7,253 nucleotides of DNA from Paracoccaceae bacterium (GCA_025458985.1 JALORM010000123.1:1-7253), one strand, 5' to 3'; shown: positions 1 to 6,668, numbered from the stretch's first letter. Notes: generated by a model not told the origin, from the letters alone. Translations and numbers: made by a program.

Positions 1-1557
1 GTTGGCCCGTGCCTGGACGGCGTCCCCCCACCCCCCTCTCCTCCCCACGAGGGGGAGGGGGGGCTCTGGTGTCCCTGTCCGGCCGCTCCTTGCCGGGCGA
101 CGGAATGGGGCTGCTCCCCTCCCCCCCTGCTTCCGGACATGGGGGAGGTGGGCGCGGCGTCCCGCCGTGGCCCGCCCTTGCGCGCATAGCCCTGCGCCTC
201 GTAGCCCGTCACCCGGCCGTACTCGTCGGTCGCCGTATGGGCCGGCAGGCGGGCGCGCTCGCCCCCGCCGTCCTTCGTCGAGGCCGCCGCACGGGCTGCA
301 TCCGAAATCCGGATCCCGGCCTTCTCGGCCACGACCTGCGCGCATTCGATCAGCGCGCAGTTCTTCGCCTCGCGCCGGTGCGCCTTCATGTCGCCGTCGC
401 GGTAGGCGTTGAGGATGCGGAGTTCCACGGGGTTCATCCCCACCGCCTCGGCAACCTTGTCCATATGCGCCTCGATGGCGAAATCGACGCCGGTGATGCC
501 GAAGCCGCGCATCGCCGTCGCCGGCGTGCGGTTGGTGTAGACGCAGTAGACATCGGCATGGACGTTCGGGATCGTGTAGGGCCCAGGCAGGTGCCCCACC
601 CCCTTGATGATCGCGTAGGACGACAGCCGCGTGTAGGCGCCCGAGTCGAAGTAGCCGGTGAACTTCCGCGCGACGATGCGTCCGTCGGCCATCACGCCGT
701 CCTTGAGGTACCAGCGTTCGGCGCCCCGCGGCGCGCCGACCTGCATCTCTTCCTCGCGGTCCCAGGCGTATTTGACCGGGCGCCCGGTCAGCATCGCGCC
801 GAGGATGGCGAGCGGCTCGTGGATCGAGTCGACCTTGCCGCCGAACCCGCCGCCGACCGTGCCGCCGATGAAATGCAGCCGCGAGGATGGCAGGTTCAGG
901 ACCTTCGCCGAGGTGCCGAGCGAGAAGAACAGCGCCTGGGTCGAGGTGTAGCAGACGTAGCGCCCGTTCTGTTCCGGCGCGGCGATGGCGCCGCAGGTCT
1001 CGATCGGGGCCTGCTCGATGGGCGACATCTGGTAGCGGCCCTCGACGATGTGGTCGGCCTGTCGGAAGGCCGCCTCGACGTCGCCGAAGCGCAGCTTCTG
1101 GTGGTCGTACTTTCCGTGGTAGACGAACTTGTTGCCCGGATAGGGTTCGCAGACCGTGGGTGCGCCGGGGCGGATCGCCTCTTCCACGTCGAGGACGTGG
1201 GGCAGCACCTCCCAGTCGACCCGCACCGCCTGCGCAGCCGCCCGCGCCTGGGCTTCGGTTCCGGCGATGACGGCGGCCACCGGCTCGCCCTTGCAGGCGA
1301 CCTTCTTTTCCGACAGCAGCGGCTCGTCGTCGATCCCGAAATCCAAGAGCGACAGCAGCGTGTTCAGGTTCACCGGCACATCGCGGCCGGTCAGCACCCT
1401 GACGACGCCGGGCATCCGCTCGGCCTCGGATGTGTCGATGCGGCGGATACGGGCGTGGTGGTGGGGGGACCGGGCGCAGGTTCAGGTCCTCCCGCCGCTC
1501 GTCGGCGAAGAACTCCTTGCGGAACTCGATCATCCGGCCGGGGATCATCTCGGTCAT
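1..1557 (-). pseudogene. Molybdopterin-binding large subunit (CoxL/xanthine dehydrogenase family), apparently broken and cut by window edge
   Basis: This is the catalytic subunit that would bind the molybdopterin cofactor. From ATG 1557 the frame reads MTEMIPGRMIEF and on to FFADERREDLN (about 26 residues, family-like), then becomes Pro/Arg-rich nonsense. The true downstream frame differs by one base. It is open from 1481 to the window edge and resumes at RSPHHHARI (1472-1446). It then continues with a good domain: CKGEPVAAVIAG, YHGKYDHQKLRFGD, SPIEQAPIETCGA, the GGTVGGGFGGK loop (834-866), the substrate-site region ATAMRGFG (498-521), and NCALIECAQVVAEKAG. Family members have about 35-45 residues between the two blocks, so roughly 105-135 bases are missing here, not just one. 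Near 163 the family-like sequence ends in a G/C-tract palindromic element. The CO dehydrogenase signature VAYxCSFR is absent. Natural decay is the simplest reading; an assembly error is the main alternative. The second molybdopterin domain lies beyond the window. Confidence 0.8.
18..163. repeat. G/C-tract palindromic element with 9-bp flanking direct repeats
   Basis: The block is bounded by the identical 9-mer CGGCGTCCC at 18-26 and 155-163. Inside are a hairpin CCTCCCC/GGGGAGG (40-46 with 52-58, loop 47-51, extendable by G-T pairs to 35-63), a stem CCGGC/GCCGG (79-83 with 92-96), a longer-range pair TGTCCGG/CCGGACA (76-82 with 133-139) and a hairpin CCTCCCCC/GGGGGAGG (118-125 with 141-148). 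The outer edges are rough inverted copies (CCCACC-like). This looks like a small non-autonomous or REP-like element of the C-tract/G-tract kind common between genes in GC-rich alphaproteobacteria. It encodes no protein of its own. One copy of the 9-mer plus the element is 137 bp, which is not a multiple of three. Confidence 0.6.
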
Positions 1558-2030
1558 GCCCTGATCCTCCCTTCGGCAACGGCGAGGATCGCCGCGATGA
1601 TCGGCTCGTAGCCCGTGCAGCGGCAGAGGTTGCCGCTGATCGCCTCGACCACCTCCTCGCGGCTCGGCCGGGGATTGCGGTCGAGCAGCGCGCGGGCCGA
1701 GACCAGCATTCCGGGCGTGCAGTAGCCGCACTGGGCGGCGAAGTGTTCCATGAACGCCTCCTGCAGCGGATCGAGCGCGGCGCCCTGGCCGAGGCCCGCG
1801 GCGGTGCGCACGTCGCGGCCTTGTGCGGTCTCGGCCAGCATCAGGCAGGAAAGCTGCGTCTGCCCGTCGACGGTGACGGTGCAGGCGCCGCAGGTGCCCT
1901 GGCCGCACCCGTACTTGGGGCTGAGGTCGCCGAGGCCCCGGCGCAGGAAGTCGAGCAGGTTCTGCCCGTCCTCGGCGAAGGCGGCGCGTTCGGTGCCGTT
2001 CAGGCGCAGGGTGACGGGTTTCAGCGGCAT
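1554..2030 (-). CDS. [2Fe-2S] subunit of a xanthine dehydrogenase/CoxS-type molybdenum hydroxylase (158 aa)
   Basis: This is the small electron-transfer subunit with two [2Fe-2S] clusters, relaying electrons from the molybdenum site to FAD. All eight expected cysteines are present. The plant-ferredoxin-type cluster uses C42, C47 and C50 (GCGQGTCGACTV) and C62. The C-terminal four-helix cluster uses C101 and C104 (QCGYCTPGM) and C136 and C138 (NLCRCTGY). The length of 158 is normal for the family. The start at 2030 is supported by GGAAAGG at 8 bases spacing and by the usual short N-terminal strand (PVTLRLNGTER). The stop overlaps the ATG of the large-subunit gene as ATGA. The gene looks fully functional even though the large subunit downstream appears damaged. 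Confidence 0.95.
   Translation of the reverse strand: MPLKPVTLRLNGTERAAFAEDGQNLLDFLRRGLGDLSPKYGCGQGTCGACTVTVDGQTQLSCLMLAETAQGRDVRTAAGLGQGAALDPLQEAFMEHFAAQCGYCTPGMLVSARALLDRNPRPSREEVVEAISGNLCRCTGYEPIIAAILAVAEGRIRA
1565..1571 (-). promoter_or_regulatory. Shine-Dalgarno site of the large-subunit gene
   Basis: The minus strand reads GGGAGGA, 7 bases before the ATG at 1557. This strong site, together with the family-like N-terminus MTEMIPGRMIEF, shows that the original start is preserved even though the reading frame is lost about 75-85 bases later. Confidence 0.6.
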
Positions 2031-2094
2031 GGGTGCGGCCTTTCCGGTGAAGGGGCACGGGCGGGTTGTGCACCCCGAGGCGAGCGTGACGACA
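2031..2094 (-). other. 64-bp spacer between FAD-subunit and iron-sulfur-subunit genes
   Basis: This is the largest gap in the operon. It holds a ribosome binding site, GGAAAGG (2039-2045), 8 bases before the small-subunit ATG. There is also a weak possible stem (GGGG-T-GCAC with GTGCCCC). No T-tract follows the stem, so a terminator is not supported, and no promoter elements are recognisable. Confidence 0.5.
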
Positions 2095-2892
2095 TCACAG
2101 CATCCCCTCCAGCAGCCGCTTCAGATGCACCCCCGCGACCTCGCGCCGGTACCAGGCGCTGGCGATGGCGTCGGTCGGCGGGTCGAGTCCTTCGGCCGCC
2201 TGCGCCGCGGCCCGGGCGATGACGGCGGCGTCGAGCCGCTGGCCCTCCAGCGCCCGCTCGGCGCCGGACCCCCGCATCGGCCCCGGACCCATGGCGCCCC
2301 AGGCGATGCGCGCGCCGCGGATCGTGCCGCCCTCGCGCGGCAGAAGCGCGGCGATGGACATGATCGAGACGCCCTTCGGCTTCACGCGGCTCACCTTGAG
2401 GAACCCGAACGCCCGCGCATCCCGCGGCCGCGGCACCTCGACGGCTGCGACCAGCCCGGGCGCGCGGCCCCGGTCGCGCAGCAGGTCCTCAAGCGGCCGG
2501 GGCGACCCGCCGCCCGCCATCACCACCCGCGCCCCCAGCGCCAGCAATGCCACGGCGAAGTCGCCGTAGGGATGCGGCGCGAAGAGGTTGCCGCCGACGG
2601 TCCCCATGTTGCGGACCTGCGGCCCGCCGACCTGGCGGGCGACCGGGTGCAGGAAGTCCGCCTCGCGGCTGGCCAGCACCTGCGCCATCGTCACGCCCGC
2701 ACCCAGTGTCACCCCGTCGCCCGAGGCGCGGATCTCGCGCAGGCTGGGGTCCGTCGTCCGCACGATCCGGCCCGGCGCGGTTCCGGCGTTGACCTCGCGC
2801 ATGACGACCGTGCCGCCTCCGAGGAAGGCCGCCCCCTGGCCCATCGCGCGGGCCGCCTCGGCCAGCGTCGGATAGGTCTCGACCGTGGTCAT
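2095..2892 (-). CDS. FAD-binding subunit of a xanthine dehydrogenase/CoxM-type molybdenum hydroxylase (265 aa)
   Basis: This is the medium subunit, which carries FAD and passes electrons from the [2Fe-2S] clusters to the external acceptor. The two FAD-contacting glycine motifs of the CoxM family are present: FLGGGTVVM at residues about 23-31 and the MGTVGGNLFAPHPYGDF block at about 96-112. The C-terminal CO_deh_flav_C-like part follows (FLKVSRVKPKGVSIMSIAAL, then about 90 residues). The length fits the family's usual 260-290. The ATG overlaps the stop of the second SRPBCC gene by 4 bp (ATGA), so translation is coupled. A 64-bp gap separates it from the small-subunit gene. Gene order M-S-L matches carbon monoxide dehydrogenase-type operons, but that does not fix the substrate. 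The coding sequence is intact. Confidence 0.93.
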   Translation of the reverse strand: MTTVETYPTLAEAARAMGQGAAFLGGGTVVMREVNAGTAPGRIVRTTDPSLREIRASGDGVTLGAGVTMAQVLASREADFLHPVARQVGGPQVRNMGTVGGNLFAPHPYGDFAVALLALGARVVMAGGGSPRPLEDLLRDRGRAPGLVAAVEVPRPRDARAFGFLKVSRVKPKGVSIMSIAALLPREGGTIRGARIAWGAMGPGPMRGSGAERALEGQRLDAAVIARAAAQAAEGLDPPTDAIASAWYRREVAGVHLKRLLEGML

Positions 2893-3332
2893 TGCTCAAG
2901 CCCCATATGCGCGCGCACGGCGTCCATGCCGGACTGGTAGACGCCCTCGGCCACCATCTGCCGCAGTTCCTCTTCGCGGCCCGCGGGCGTGTCGAACCGG
3001 CTTTCCCAGTGCCAGAAGGTCGCGTCCTCGTCCGTCACAGGGGCGAGGCGGACGTGGGCCACGTAGTTCAGCAGCGGCACCGGCGTGTCGAGCAGGCAGT
3101 AGCTGAACGCCATGTCGGCATCGCTGAGCGTCAGAAGCTGCTCGCGCAGTTCCGACCCGTCCTGCAGGTGGAAGCGGCGGACGCAGCCGATCCGGTCCGA
3201 CGTCTGGCCGCGCTCGATCACGCTGTCCCGCACGATCGGGTGCCAGCGGTCGTGACCGTTGAAGTCGCGCAGCACCTCCCACACGGCCTCGACCGGGGCG
3301 GGCAGCACCGTGCTTTTCACCACCTTGACCAT
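2889..3332 (-). CDS. SRPBCC family protein, second tandem copy (147 aa)
   Basis: This is a paralogue of the preceding gene. A gapless hand alignment gives about 69 identical positions out of 145 (roughly 48%), including RDFNG, RW-P-VRDS-IE, DR-GCVR-FHLQ-G and LRE-LL-LSD. It has the same SRPBCC fold and presumed hydrophobic pocket, and no membrane segment. The start is ATG at 3332 (MVKVVKSTVLPAP), which aligns exactly with the start of its paralogue and lies 2 bp after the paralogue's TGA. An upstream in-frame ATG at 3449 would add 39 Arg/Gly-rich residues that overlap the previous gene and have no counterpart, so it was not used. The stop overlaps the next start as ATGA. A role in presenting a ligand or docking the downstream oxidoreductase at the membrane is inferred only from CoxG precedent. 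Confidence 0.86.
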   Translation of the reverse strand: MVKVVKSTVLPAPVEAVWEVLRDFNGHDRWHPIVRDSVIERGQTSDRIGCVRRFHLQDGSELREQLLTLSDADMAFSYCLLDTPVPLLNYVAHVRLAPVTDEDATFWHWESRFDTPAGREEELRQMVAEGVYQSGMDAVRAHMGLEQ

Positions 3333-3334
3333 GT

Positions 3335-3772
3335 TCACCCCGCCATCTGGCGCTTGAGCGCGTTGAAGCCCGCCAGGAACACGTTCTGTCCGATGCCGGT
3401 CACCAGGTCCTCGGCCACCTCGGCCGCGCAGTCGAACTCGGCCGTCCACTCGGCGAAGGTGCGGTCGCCGTCGGTCACCGGGGTCAGCCGGATCGTCGCG
3501 ACATAGTCCGTCAGCGGCATAGGGCTTTCGAGGATCGAATAGGTGCAGAAGTAGTCGTAGTCGCTGAGGCCCAAGAGCTTCTCGCGCAGGTGGTCGCCGT
3601 TCTGCAGGTGGAAGTCGCGCACGCAGCCCACGCGGTCGGCGGGTTCGCCGTTCTCGATCCGGCTGTCGCGCACGGCCGGTACCCAGCGCGGCAAGCCGTT
3701 GAAGTCGCGGATGCGGTCCCAGACCTTCGCGGCGGGCGCGTCGATGATCGAGGAGACATAGACGCGCGGCAT
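3335..3772 (-). CDS. SRPBCC family protein, first tandem copy (145 aa)
   Basis: This is a small START/Bet v 1-like (SRPBCC, polyketide cyclase/dehydrase-like) protein with a helix-grip fold that normally holds a hydrophobic ligand. The N-terminal beta strand and helix (VSSIIDAPAAKVWDRIRDFNGLPRW) are typical of the superfamily, followed by VRDS, DRVGCVRDFHLQNG, LREKLLGLSD, TDYVATIRLTPVTDG and a C-terminal helix ending at residue 145. No signal peptide or membrane segment is visible, so it should be cytoplasmic or peripheral. The ATG at 3772 directly follows the TAG of the flotillin gene. A purine-rich GAGGGGGA (3783-3790), embedded in that gene's end, serves as ribosome binding site. CO dehydrogenase operons carry an SRPBCC protein, CoxG, and a similar supporting role for the downstream molybdenum hydroxylase is inferred. 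The ligand is unknown. Confidence 0.85.
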   Translation of the reverse strand: MPRVYVSSIIDAPAAKVWDRIRDFNGLPRWVPAVRDSRIENGEPADRVGCVRDFHLQNGDHLREKLLGLSDYDYFCTYSILESPMPLTDYVATIRLTPVTDGDRTFAEWTAEFDCAAEVAEDLVTGIGQNVFLAGFNALKRQMAG

Positions 3773-6640
3773 CTACTTCTTCTCCCCCTCGGGCTTCTGC
3801 TTCTTCACCGCCTCGGCCACCCGCTGCAGGTCGGAGGCTTCGCGCATCAGACCGCCCTGCTTGGCCAGGCTTCCGCCCTCGATCCCGATGTCGGACAGAA
3901 GCGAGTCGATCAGCGGCGCCTGCACGCGGTAGCGCAAGGCCGAGTTGATGACCTCGTCCGTCGGACTGCCGCCCGCGCCGCCGCCGCCCTCGCCGGTGAT
4001 CCCGGCCAGCTGCATGATCCGGATGTCCTGGATCTTCTCCAGCGGCTTGACGGAGGCCGCGACGATCCCCTCCACATGCTCCAGCATCTTGCGCTTGAAC
4101 AGCGAATGGCGCGCCTCGTCGGTCAGGATGTTCTCGGCCTCGTTGATCAGCTTCTGCGCCTCGGCCTCGACCGCGGCGCGGACCTGCGCGGCCTCGGCCA
4201 TGAGCCGCGCCTCGGCGGCCGCCTTCTCGGCCAGAAGCACGTCGACCGACTTGCGGCGGCTTGCGGCCTCGGTCTCGCGCACGGTCTTGACCTTCTCCTC
4301 GGCCTCGGCGGCGCGGGCGCGGGCGGCATCTGCCTCGGCGCGGGCCGCGCTTTCCTCAAGCGACTTCTGGTAGAGCGCGATGGCCTTTTCCATCTGCGCG
4401 GTCTCGACCGCCTTCTCGCGGTCCACCTCCAGCCGGCGGCGGATCGTCTCGTGGTCGATGCGGATCTCGTCCAGCCCGCGCTCGGACGCGATGCGGGCGC
4501 GCTCCACATCCTCGCGGCTTTCGATCTCGGCCTCGCGCAGTGCCTGGACGCGCGCGATCTCCAGCTGTTCCAGCGACCGCCGCCGTTCCAGCCGTGCGGC
4601 CTCGACGGCGCGCTCGCGCTCCACCTCGGCGGCCTCGACGTCGCGCTTCGCGGCGATCTCGGCCTGCTGCACGGCGGACTCGGCGGCGGCGCGCTTCTGC
4701 TTCTTGTCGGCAAGCGCGACGACCCGGGCCTGCTCGGCCTCCTCGACCGTGCGCTTGCGCTCGATGTCGGTGACCTCGCGGGTCTTCTGGCTGGCGATGC
4801 GGTCCTGCTCCAGCGCAAGCTCGGTCGCGACACGCGCCTTCTCGACCGCCTCGCGGCGGGCGATCTCGGCGGCCTCAAGCTCGCGCTCCTTCTCGATTTC
4901 CCGCGCGCGAACCTCCTGTTCGGCGGCGATGCGCTCGGCCTCGAGCGCGCGCTTCTGCGCGATCCTCGCCTGCTCCACCGCCTCGTCGGCCGCCACCCGC
5001 GCCTCGTCGAGTGCGCGGTTGCGGGCGATCTCGCGGTTCTTCGTCGCCTCGTCGGCGGCGATGCGGGTCGCGGCGATCTGCTTCTCGCGCGCGATGCGGG
5101 CGGCCTCGACCGCCTCGCCCGCCGCGATCTCGGCGGCCTCCACGGCCTGCTGCCGCGCGATCTCCAGTTCGCGGATGCGCCGGTCCTCGGCGATGCGCGC
5201 CTCGCTCACCTCGGCGGCCTGCAGGATGCGCATCCGTTCCACCGCCTCGCGGCTGGCGATCTCGGCCTCGTCCAGCGCCTTGGCGCGCGCGATCTCGCGC
5301 TGGCGGATATCCTCCTCGCCGCGGATGCGGGTCTGCGCCAGCAGCAGGTCCTGGGCCATGCGCCGCTTCTCGTTGGCCTCGTTCGCCTCGATCTCGGCCT
5401 CGCGGATCGCCTTCTGGCGCGCGATCTCCAGGCCCTGCGTCTCGCGTTCCTTCTCGATGCGGGCCTCGGCGACGGCCTTCTCCTGGGCGATGCGGGCGCG
5501 CTCGGTCGCCTCGCGGGCGGCGATCTCGGCCTCTTCGATGGCGCGCTGGCGGGCGATCTCCTTCGCCTGCGTCTCCTGCTCGTTCGCGATCTTCGCCTCG
5601 CGGACGGCGCGTTCCTGCAGGATGCGGGCGGTCTCGGTCGCCTCGCGGGCAGCGATCTCCTCGGCCTCGATGGCCTGCGTCCGGGCGATCTCGCGGCCGC
5701 GCACCTCGCGTTCCGAAGCGATGCGCGCCTCGGCGATGGCGCGTTCGTTCTGAATGCGCGCCTTCTCGATCGCCTCGCGCGCGGTGATCTGCGCGCTTTC
5801 GGCCTCGGTCTCGCGCTCGGCGCGTTCACGCGCCAGTTCCGCGCGCTGCTGCGCCCGGCGGAACTCCACGTCCCGCTCCTGGCTCAGCCGCGCCTCCTCG
5901 CTTTCCCGCTCGATGTCGAGCGCGAGCTTCTCGGCTTCGAGGTTGCGGGCGCGGATCTTGATCATCGAGTCCTGCTCGATGTCGTTCCGGAGTTTCCGCC
6001 GCTCCTCGATGTCGCGGATCAGCGCGGTCAGGCCCTCGGCGTCGAACCGGTTCGAGGGGTTGAAGTATTCCAGCGCGGTCTGGTCGATGTCGATGATCGC
6101 GACGCTCTCCAGTTCCAGCCCGTTCTTCTCCAGGTCCTCCTGCGCCAGTTCCTTCACGCGGGCGACATAGGCGTGCCGCCCCTCGTGCATCTCGCCCATG
6201 TCCATCTCGGCAGCGACGGCGCGCAGCGCGCTTTCGAACTTGCCGGCCAGAAGGCCGTGCAGGTTCTCGGCCTCCAGCGTCCGGCGGCCCAGCGTGGACG
6301 CCGCCATCGACACCGCCTTCCGCTCGGGGCGGACGCGGACGTAGAACTCGGCCTCCACGTCCACGCGCATCCGGTCCTTGGTGATGAGGGCCACGTCCTT
6401 CGTCCGGCTGACCGCCAGCGGCAGGGTGTTCATGTTGACTGGCGTGATGTCGTGGATGATCGGCCAGACGAAGGCGCCGCCGTCGATCACCACCTTTTCG
6501 CCCAGGAAACCCGTGCGGACGAAGGCGACCTCTTTGGTGGACCGCCGGTAGAGCCAGTGCATCACCCAGTAGAGGATGAAGACGGCCACCGCCGCCACGA
6601 TCAGCCACAGGATGAGCTGTCCGATCAGCTGGCCAGTCAT
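3773..6640 (-). CDS. yqiK: YqiK-type SPFH/flotillin protein with giant hendecad coiled coil (955 aa)
   Basis: This is a membrane scaffold protein of the flotillin clade, resembling E. coli YqiK from end to end. Residues about 8-30 are a hydrophobic membrane segment followed by basic residues (WLYRRS). An SPFH/band 7 domain spans about 35-205, with YqiK-like blocks such as VAFVRTGFLGEKVVIDGGA, ITKDRMRVDV, DLEKNGLELESV and FNPSNRFDAEGLT. A charged coiled coil runs from about 206 to 835. The conserved C-terminal block is INSALRYRVQAPLIDSLLSDIG (899-920 region), preceded by a Gly-rich linker (883-891), with a Lys-rich tail. E. coli YqiK is about 553 residues, so this protein has about 400 extra, essentially all in the coil. 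Residues 284-635 are 32 unbroken 11-residue repeats. Flotillins oligomerise into membrane-associated domes, so a cage of unusual height is inferred. No NfeD/YqiJ partner gene is visible. The TAG stop directly abuts the next ATG, indicating translational coupling. The family call is strong; the link to the downstream oxidoreductase is inferred from position. Confidence 0.93.
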   Translation of the reverse strand: MTGQLIGQLILWLIVAAVAVFILYWVMHWLYRRSTKEVAFVRTGFLGEKVVIDGGAFVWPIIHDITPVNMNTLPLAVSRTKDVALITKDRMRVDVEAEFYVRVRPERKAVSMAASTLGRRTLEAENLHGLLAGKFESALRAVAAEMDMGEMHEGRHAYVARVKELAQEDLEKNGLELESVAIIDIDQTALEYFNPSNRFDAEGLTALIRDIEERRKLRNDIEQDSMIKIRARNLEAEKLALDIERESEEARLSQERDVEFRRAQQRAELARERAERETEAESAQITAREAIEKARIQNERAIAEARIASEREVRGREIARTQAIEAEEIAAREATETARILQERAVREAKIANEQETQAKEIARQRAIEEAEIAAREATERARIAQEKAVAEARIEKERETQGLEIARQKAIREAEIEANEANEKRRMAQDLLLAQTRIRGEEDIRQREIARAKALDEAEIASREAVERMRILQAAEVSEARIAEDRRIRELEIARQQAVEAAEIAAGEAVEAARIAREKQIAATRIAADEATKNREIARNRALDEARVAADEAVEQARIAQKRALEAERIAAEQEVRAREIEKERELEAAEIARREAVEKARVATELALEQDRIASQKTREVTDIERKRTVEEAEQARVVALADKKQKRAAAESAVQQAEIAAKRDVEAAEVERERAVEAARLERRRSLEQLEIARVQALREAEIESREDVERARIASERGLDEIRIDHETIRRRLEVDREKAVETAQMEKAIALYQKSLEESAARAEADAARARAAEAEEKVKTVRETEAASRRKSVDVLLAEKAAAEARLMAEAAQVRAAVEAEAQKLINEAENILTDEARHSLFKRKMLEHVEGIVAASVKPLEKIQDIRIMQLAGITGEGGGGAGGSPTDEVINSALRYRVQAPLIDSLLSDIGIEGGSLAKQGGLMREASDLQRVAEAVKKQKPEGEKK
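4736..5791 (-). repeat. 32 consecutive 11-residue (hendecad) coding repeats inside the flotillin gene
   Basis: Residues 284-635 divide without any gap into 32 units of 11 residues. The consensus is [E/R]-I-A-x-x-x-A-[I/V/T]-x-x-A. The second position is Ile, Val or Met in every unit (residues 285, 296, 307 and so on to 626). Eleven residues make about three helical turns, which is the hallmark of right-handed or straight hendecad coiled coils rather than heptad ones. At a higher level the units group in fours: EIAR-type openings recur at residues 317, 361, 405, 449, 493, 537 and 581, exactly 44 residues (132 bp) apart. This gives seven full copies between 5692 and 4769, plus a less regular copy before them. 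The DNA copies have diverged, so this is an old, protein-constrained array rather than a recent minisatellite. Confidence 0.9.
6551..6619 (-). other. N-terminal transmembrane segment of the flotillin protein
   Basis: Residues 8-30 are almost entirely Leu, Ile, Val, Ala, Phe and Trp, and are followed by Tyr-Arg-Arg. This fits a single N-terminal membrane anchor as in YqiK-type flotillins, with the SPFH domain and coil on the cytoplasmic side if the positive-inside rule applies. Canonical eukaryotic flotillins instead use acylation or hairpin association. Confidence 0.75.
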
Positions 6641-6647
6641 GTCTCTT

Positions 6648-6655
6648 CCCTCCCT
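6648..6655 (-). promoter_or_regulatory. Shine-Dalgarno site of the flotillin gene
   Basis: On the minus strand this reads AGGGAGGG, 7 bases before the ATG at 6640. It lies inside the 28-bp gap after the preceding TGA and supports the chosen start. The gap holds no visible terminator or promoter, so transcription probably continues from the upstream gene. Confidence 0.6.
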
Positions 6656-6668
6656 CGCCGCCGCGCGC

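Noticed and set aside
1..1557. Calling the enzyme a carbon monoxide dehydrogenase from the M-S-L gene order
   Set aside because: The VAYxCSFR signature is absent. The order and subunits are shared by many xanthine dehydrogenase family enzymes.
1391..1579. 62-residue minus-strand open frame across the start of the large-subunit gene
   Set aside because: It is in neither of the two frames that carry family-like sequence, and is Pro/Arg/Gly-rich shadow sequence spanning the frameshift region.
2031..2094. Possible terminator in the 64-bp gap before the iron-sulfur subunit gene
   Set aside because: The stem is short with a bulge and has no following T-tract. Gene order and function argue for read-through.
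9..2222. 737-residue open frame on the plus strand
   Set aside because: It is antisense to the large and small hydroxylase subunits and part of the FAD subunit. Its translation is Arg/Gly/Ala-rich with no family features, so it is a GC-content shadow.
3333..3449. N-terminal extension of 39 residues for the second SRPBCC protein
   Set aside because: The extension is Arg/Gly-rich, overlaps the first SRPBCC gene out of frame and has no equivalent in the paralogue. ATG 3332 aligns exactly with the paralogue's start.
4769..5692. 132-bp periodicity as a CRISPR array or minisatellite
   Set aside because: Copies are divergent at the DNA level, have no repeat-spacer structure, and the period is explained by the conserved 44-residue protein module.
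4380..5753. 457-residue Ser/Arg/Ala-rich open frame on the plus strand
   Set aside because: It is another shadow of the repeat region of the flotillin gene, with monotonous composition and no plausible start context.
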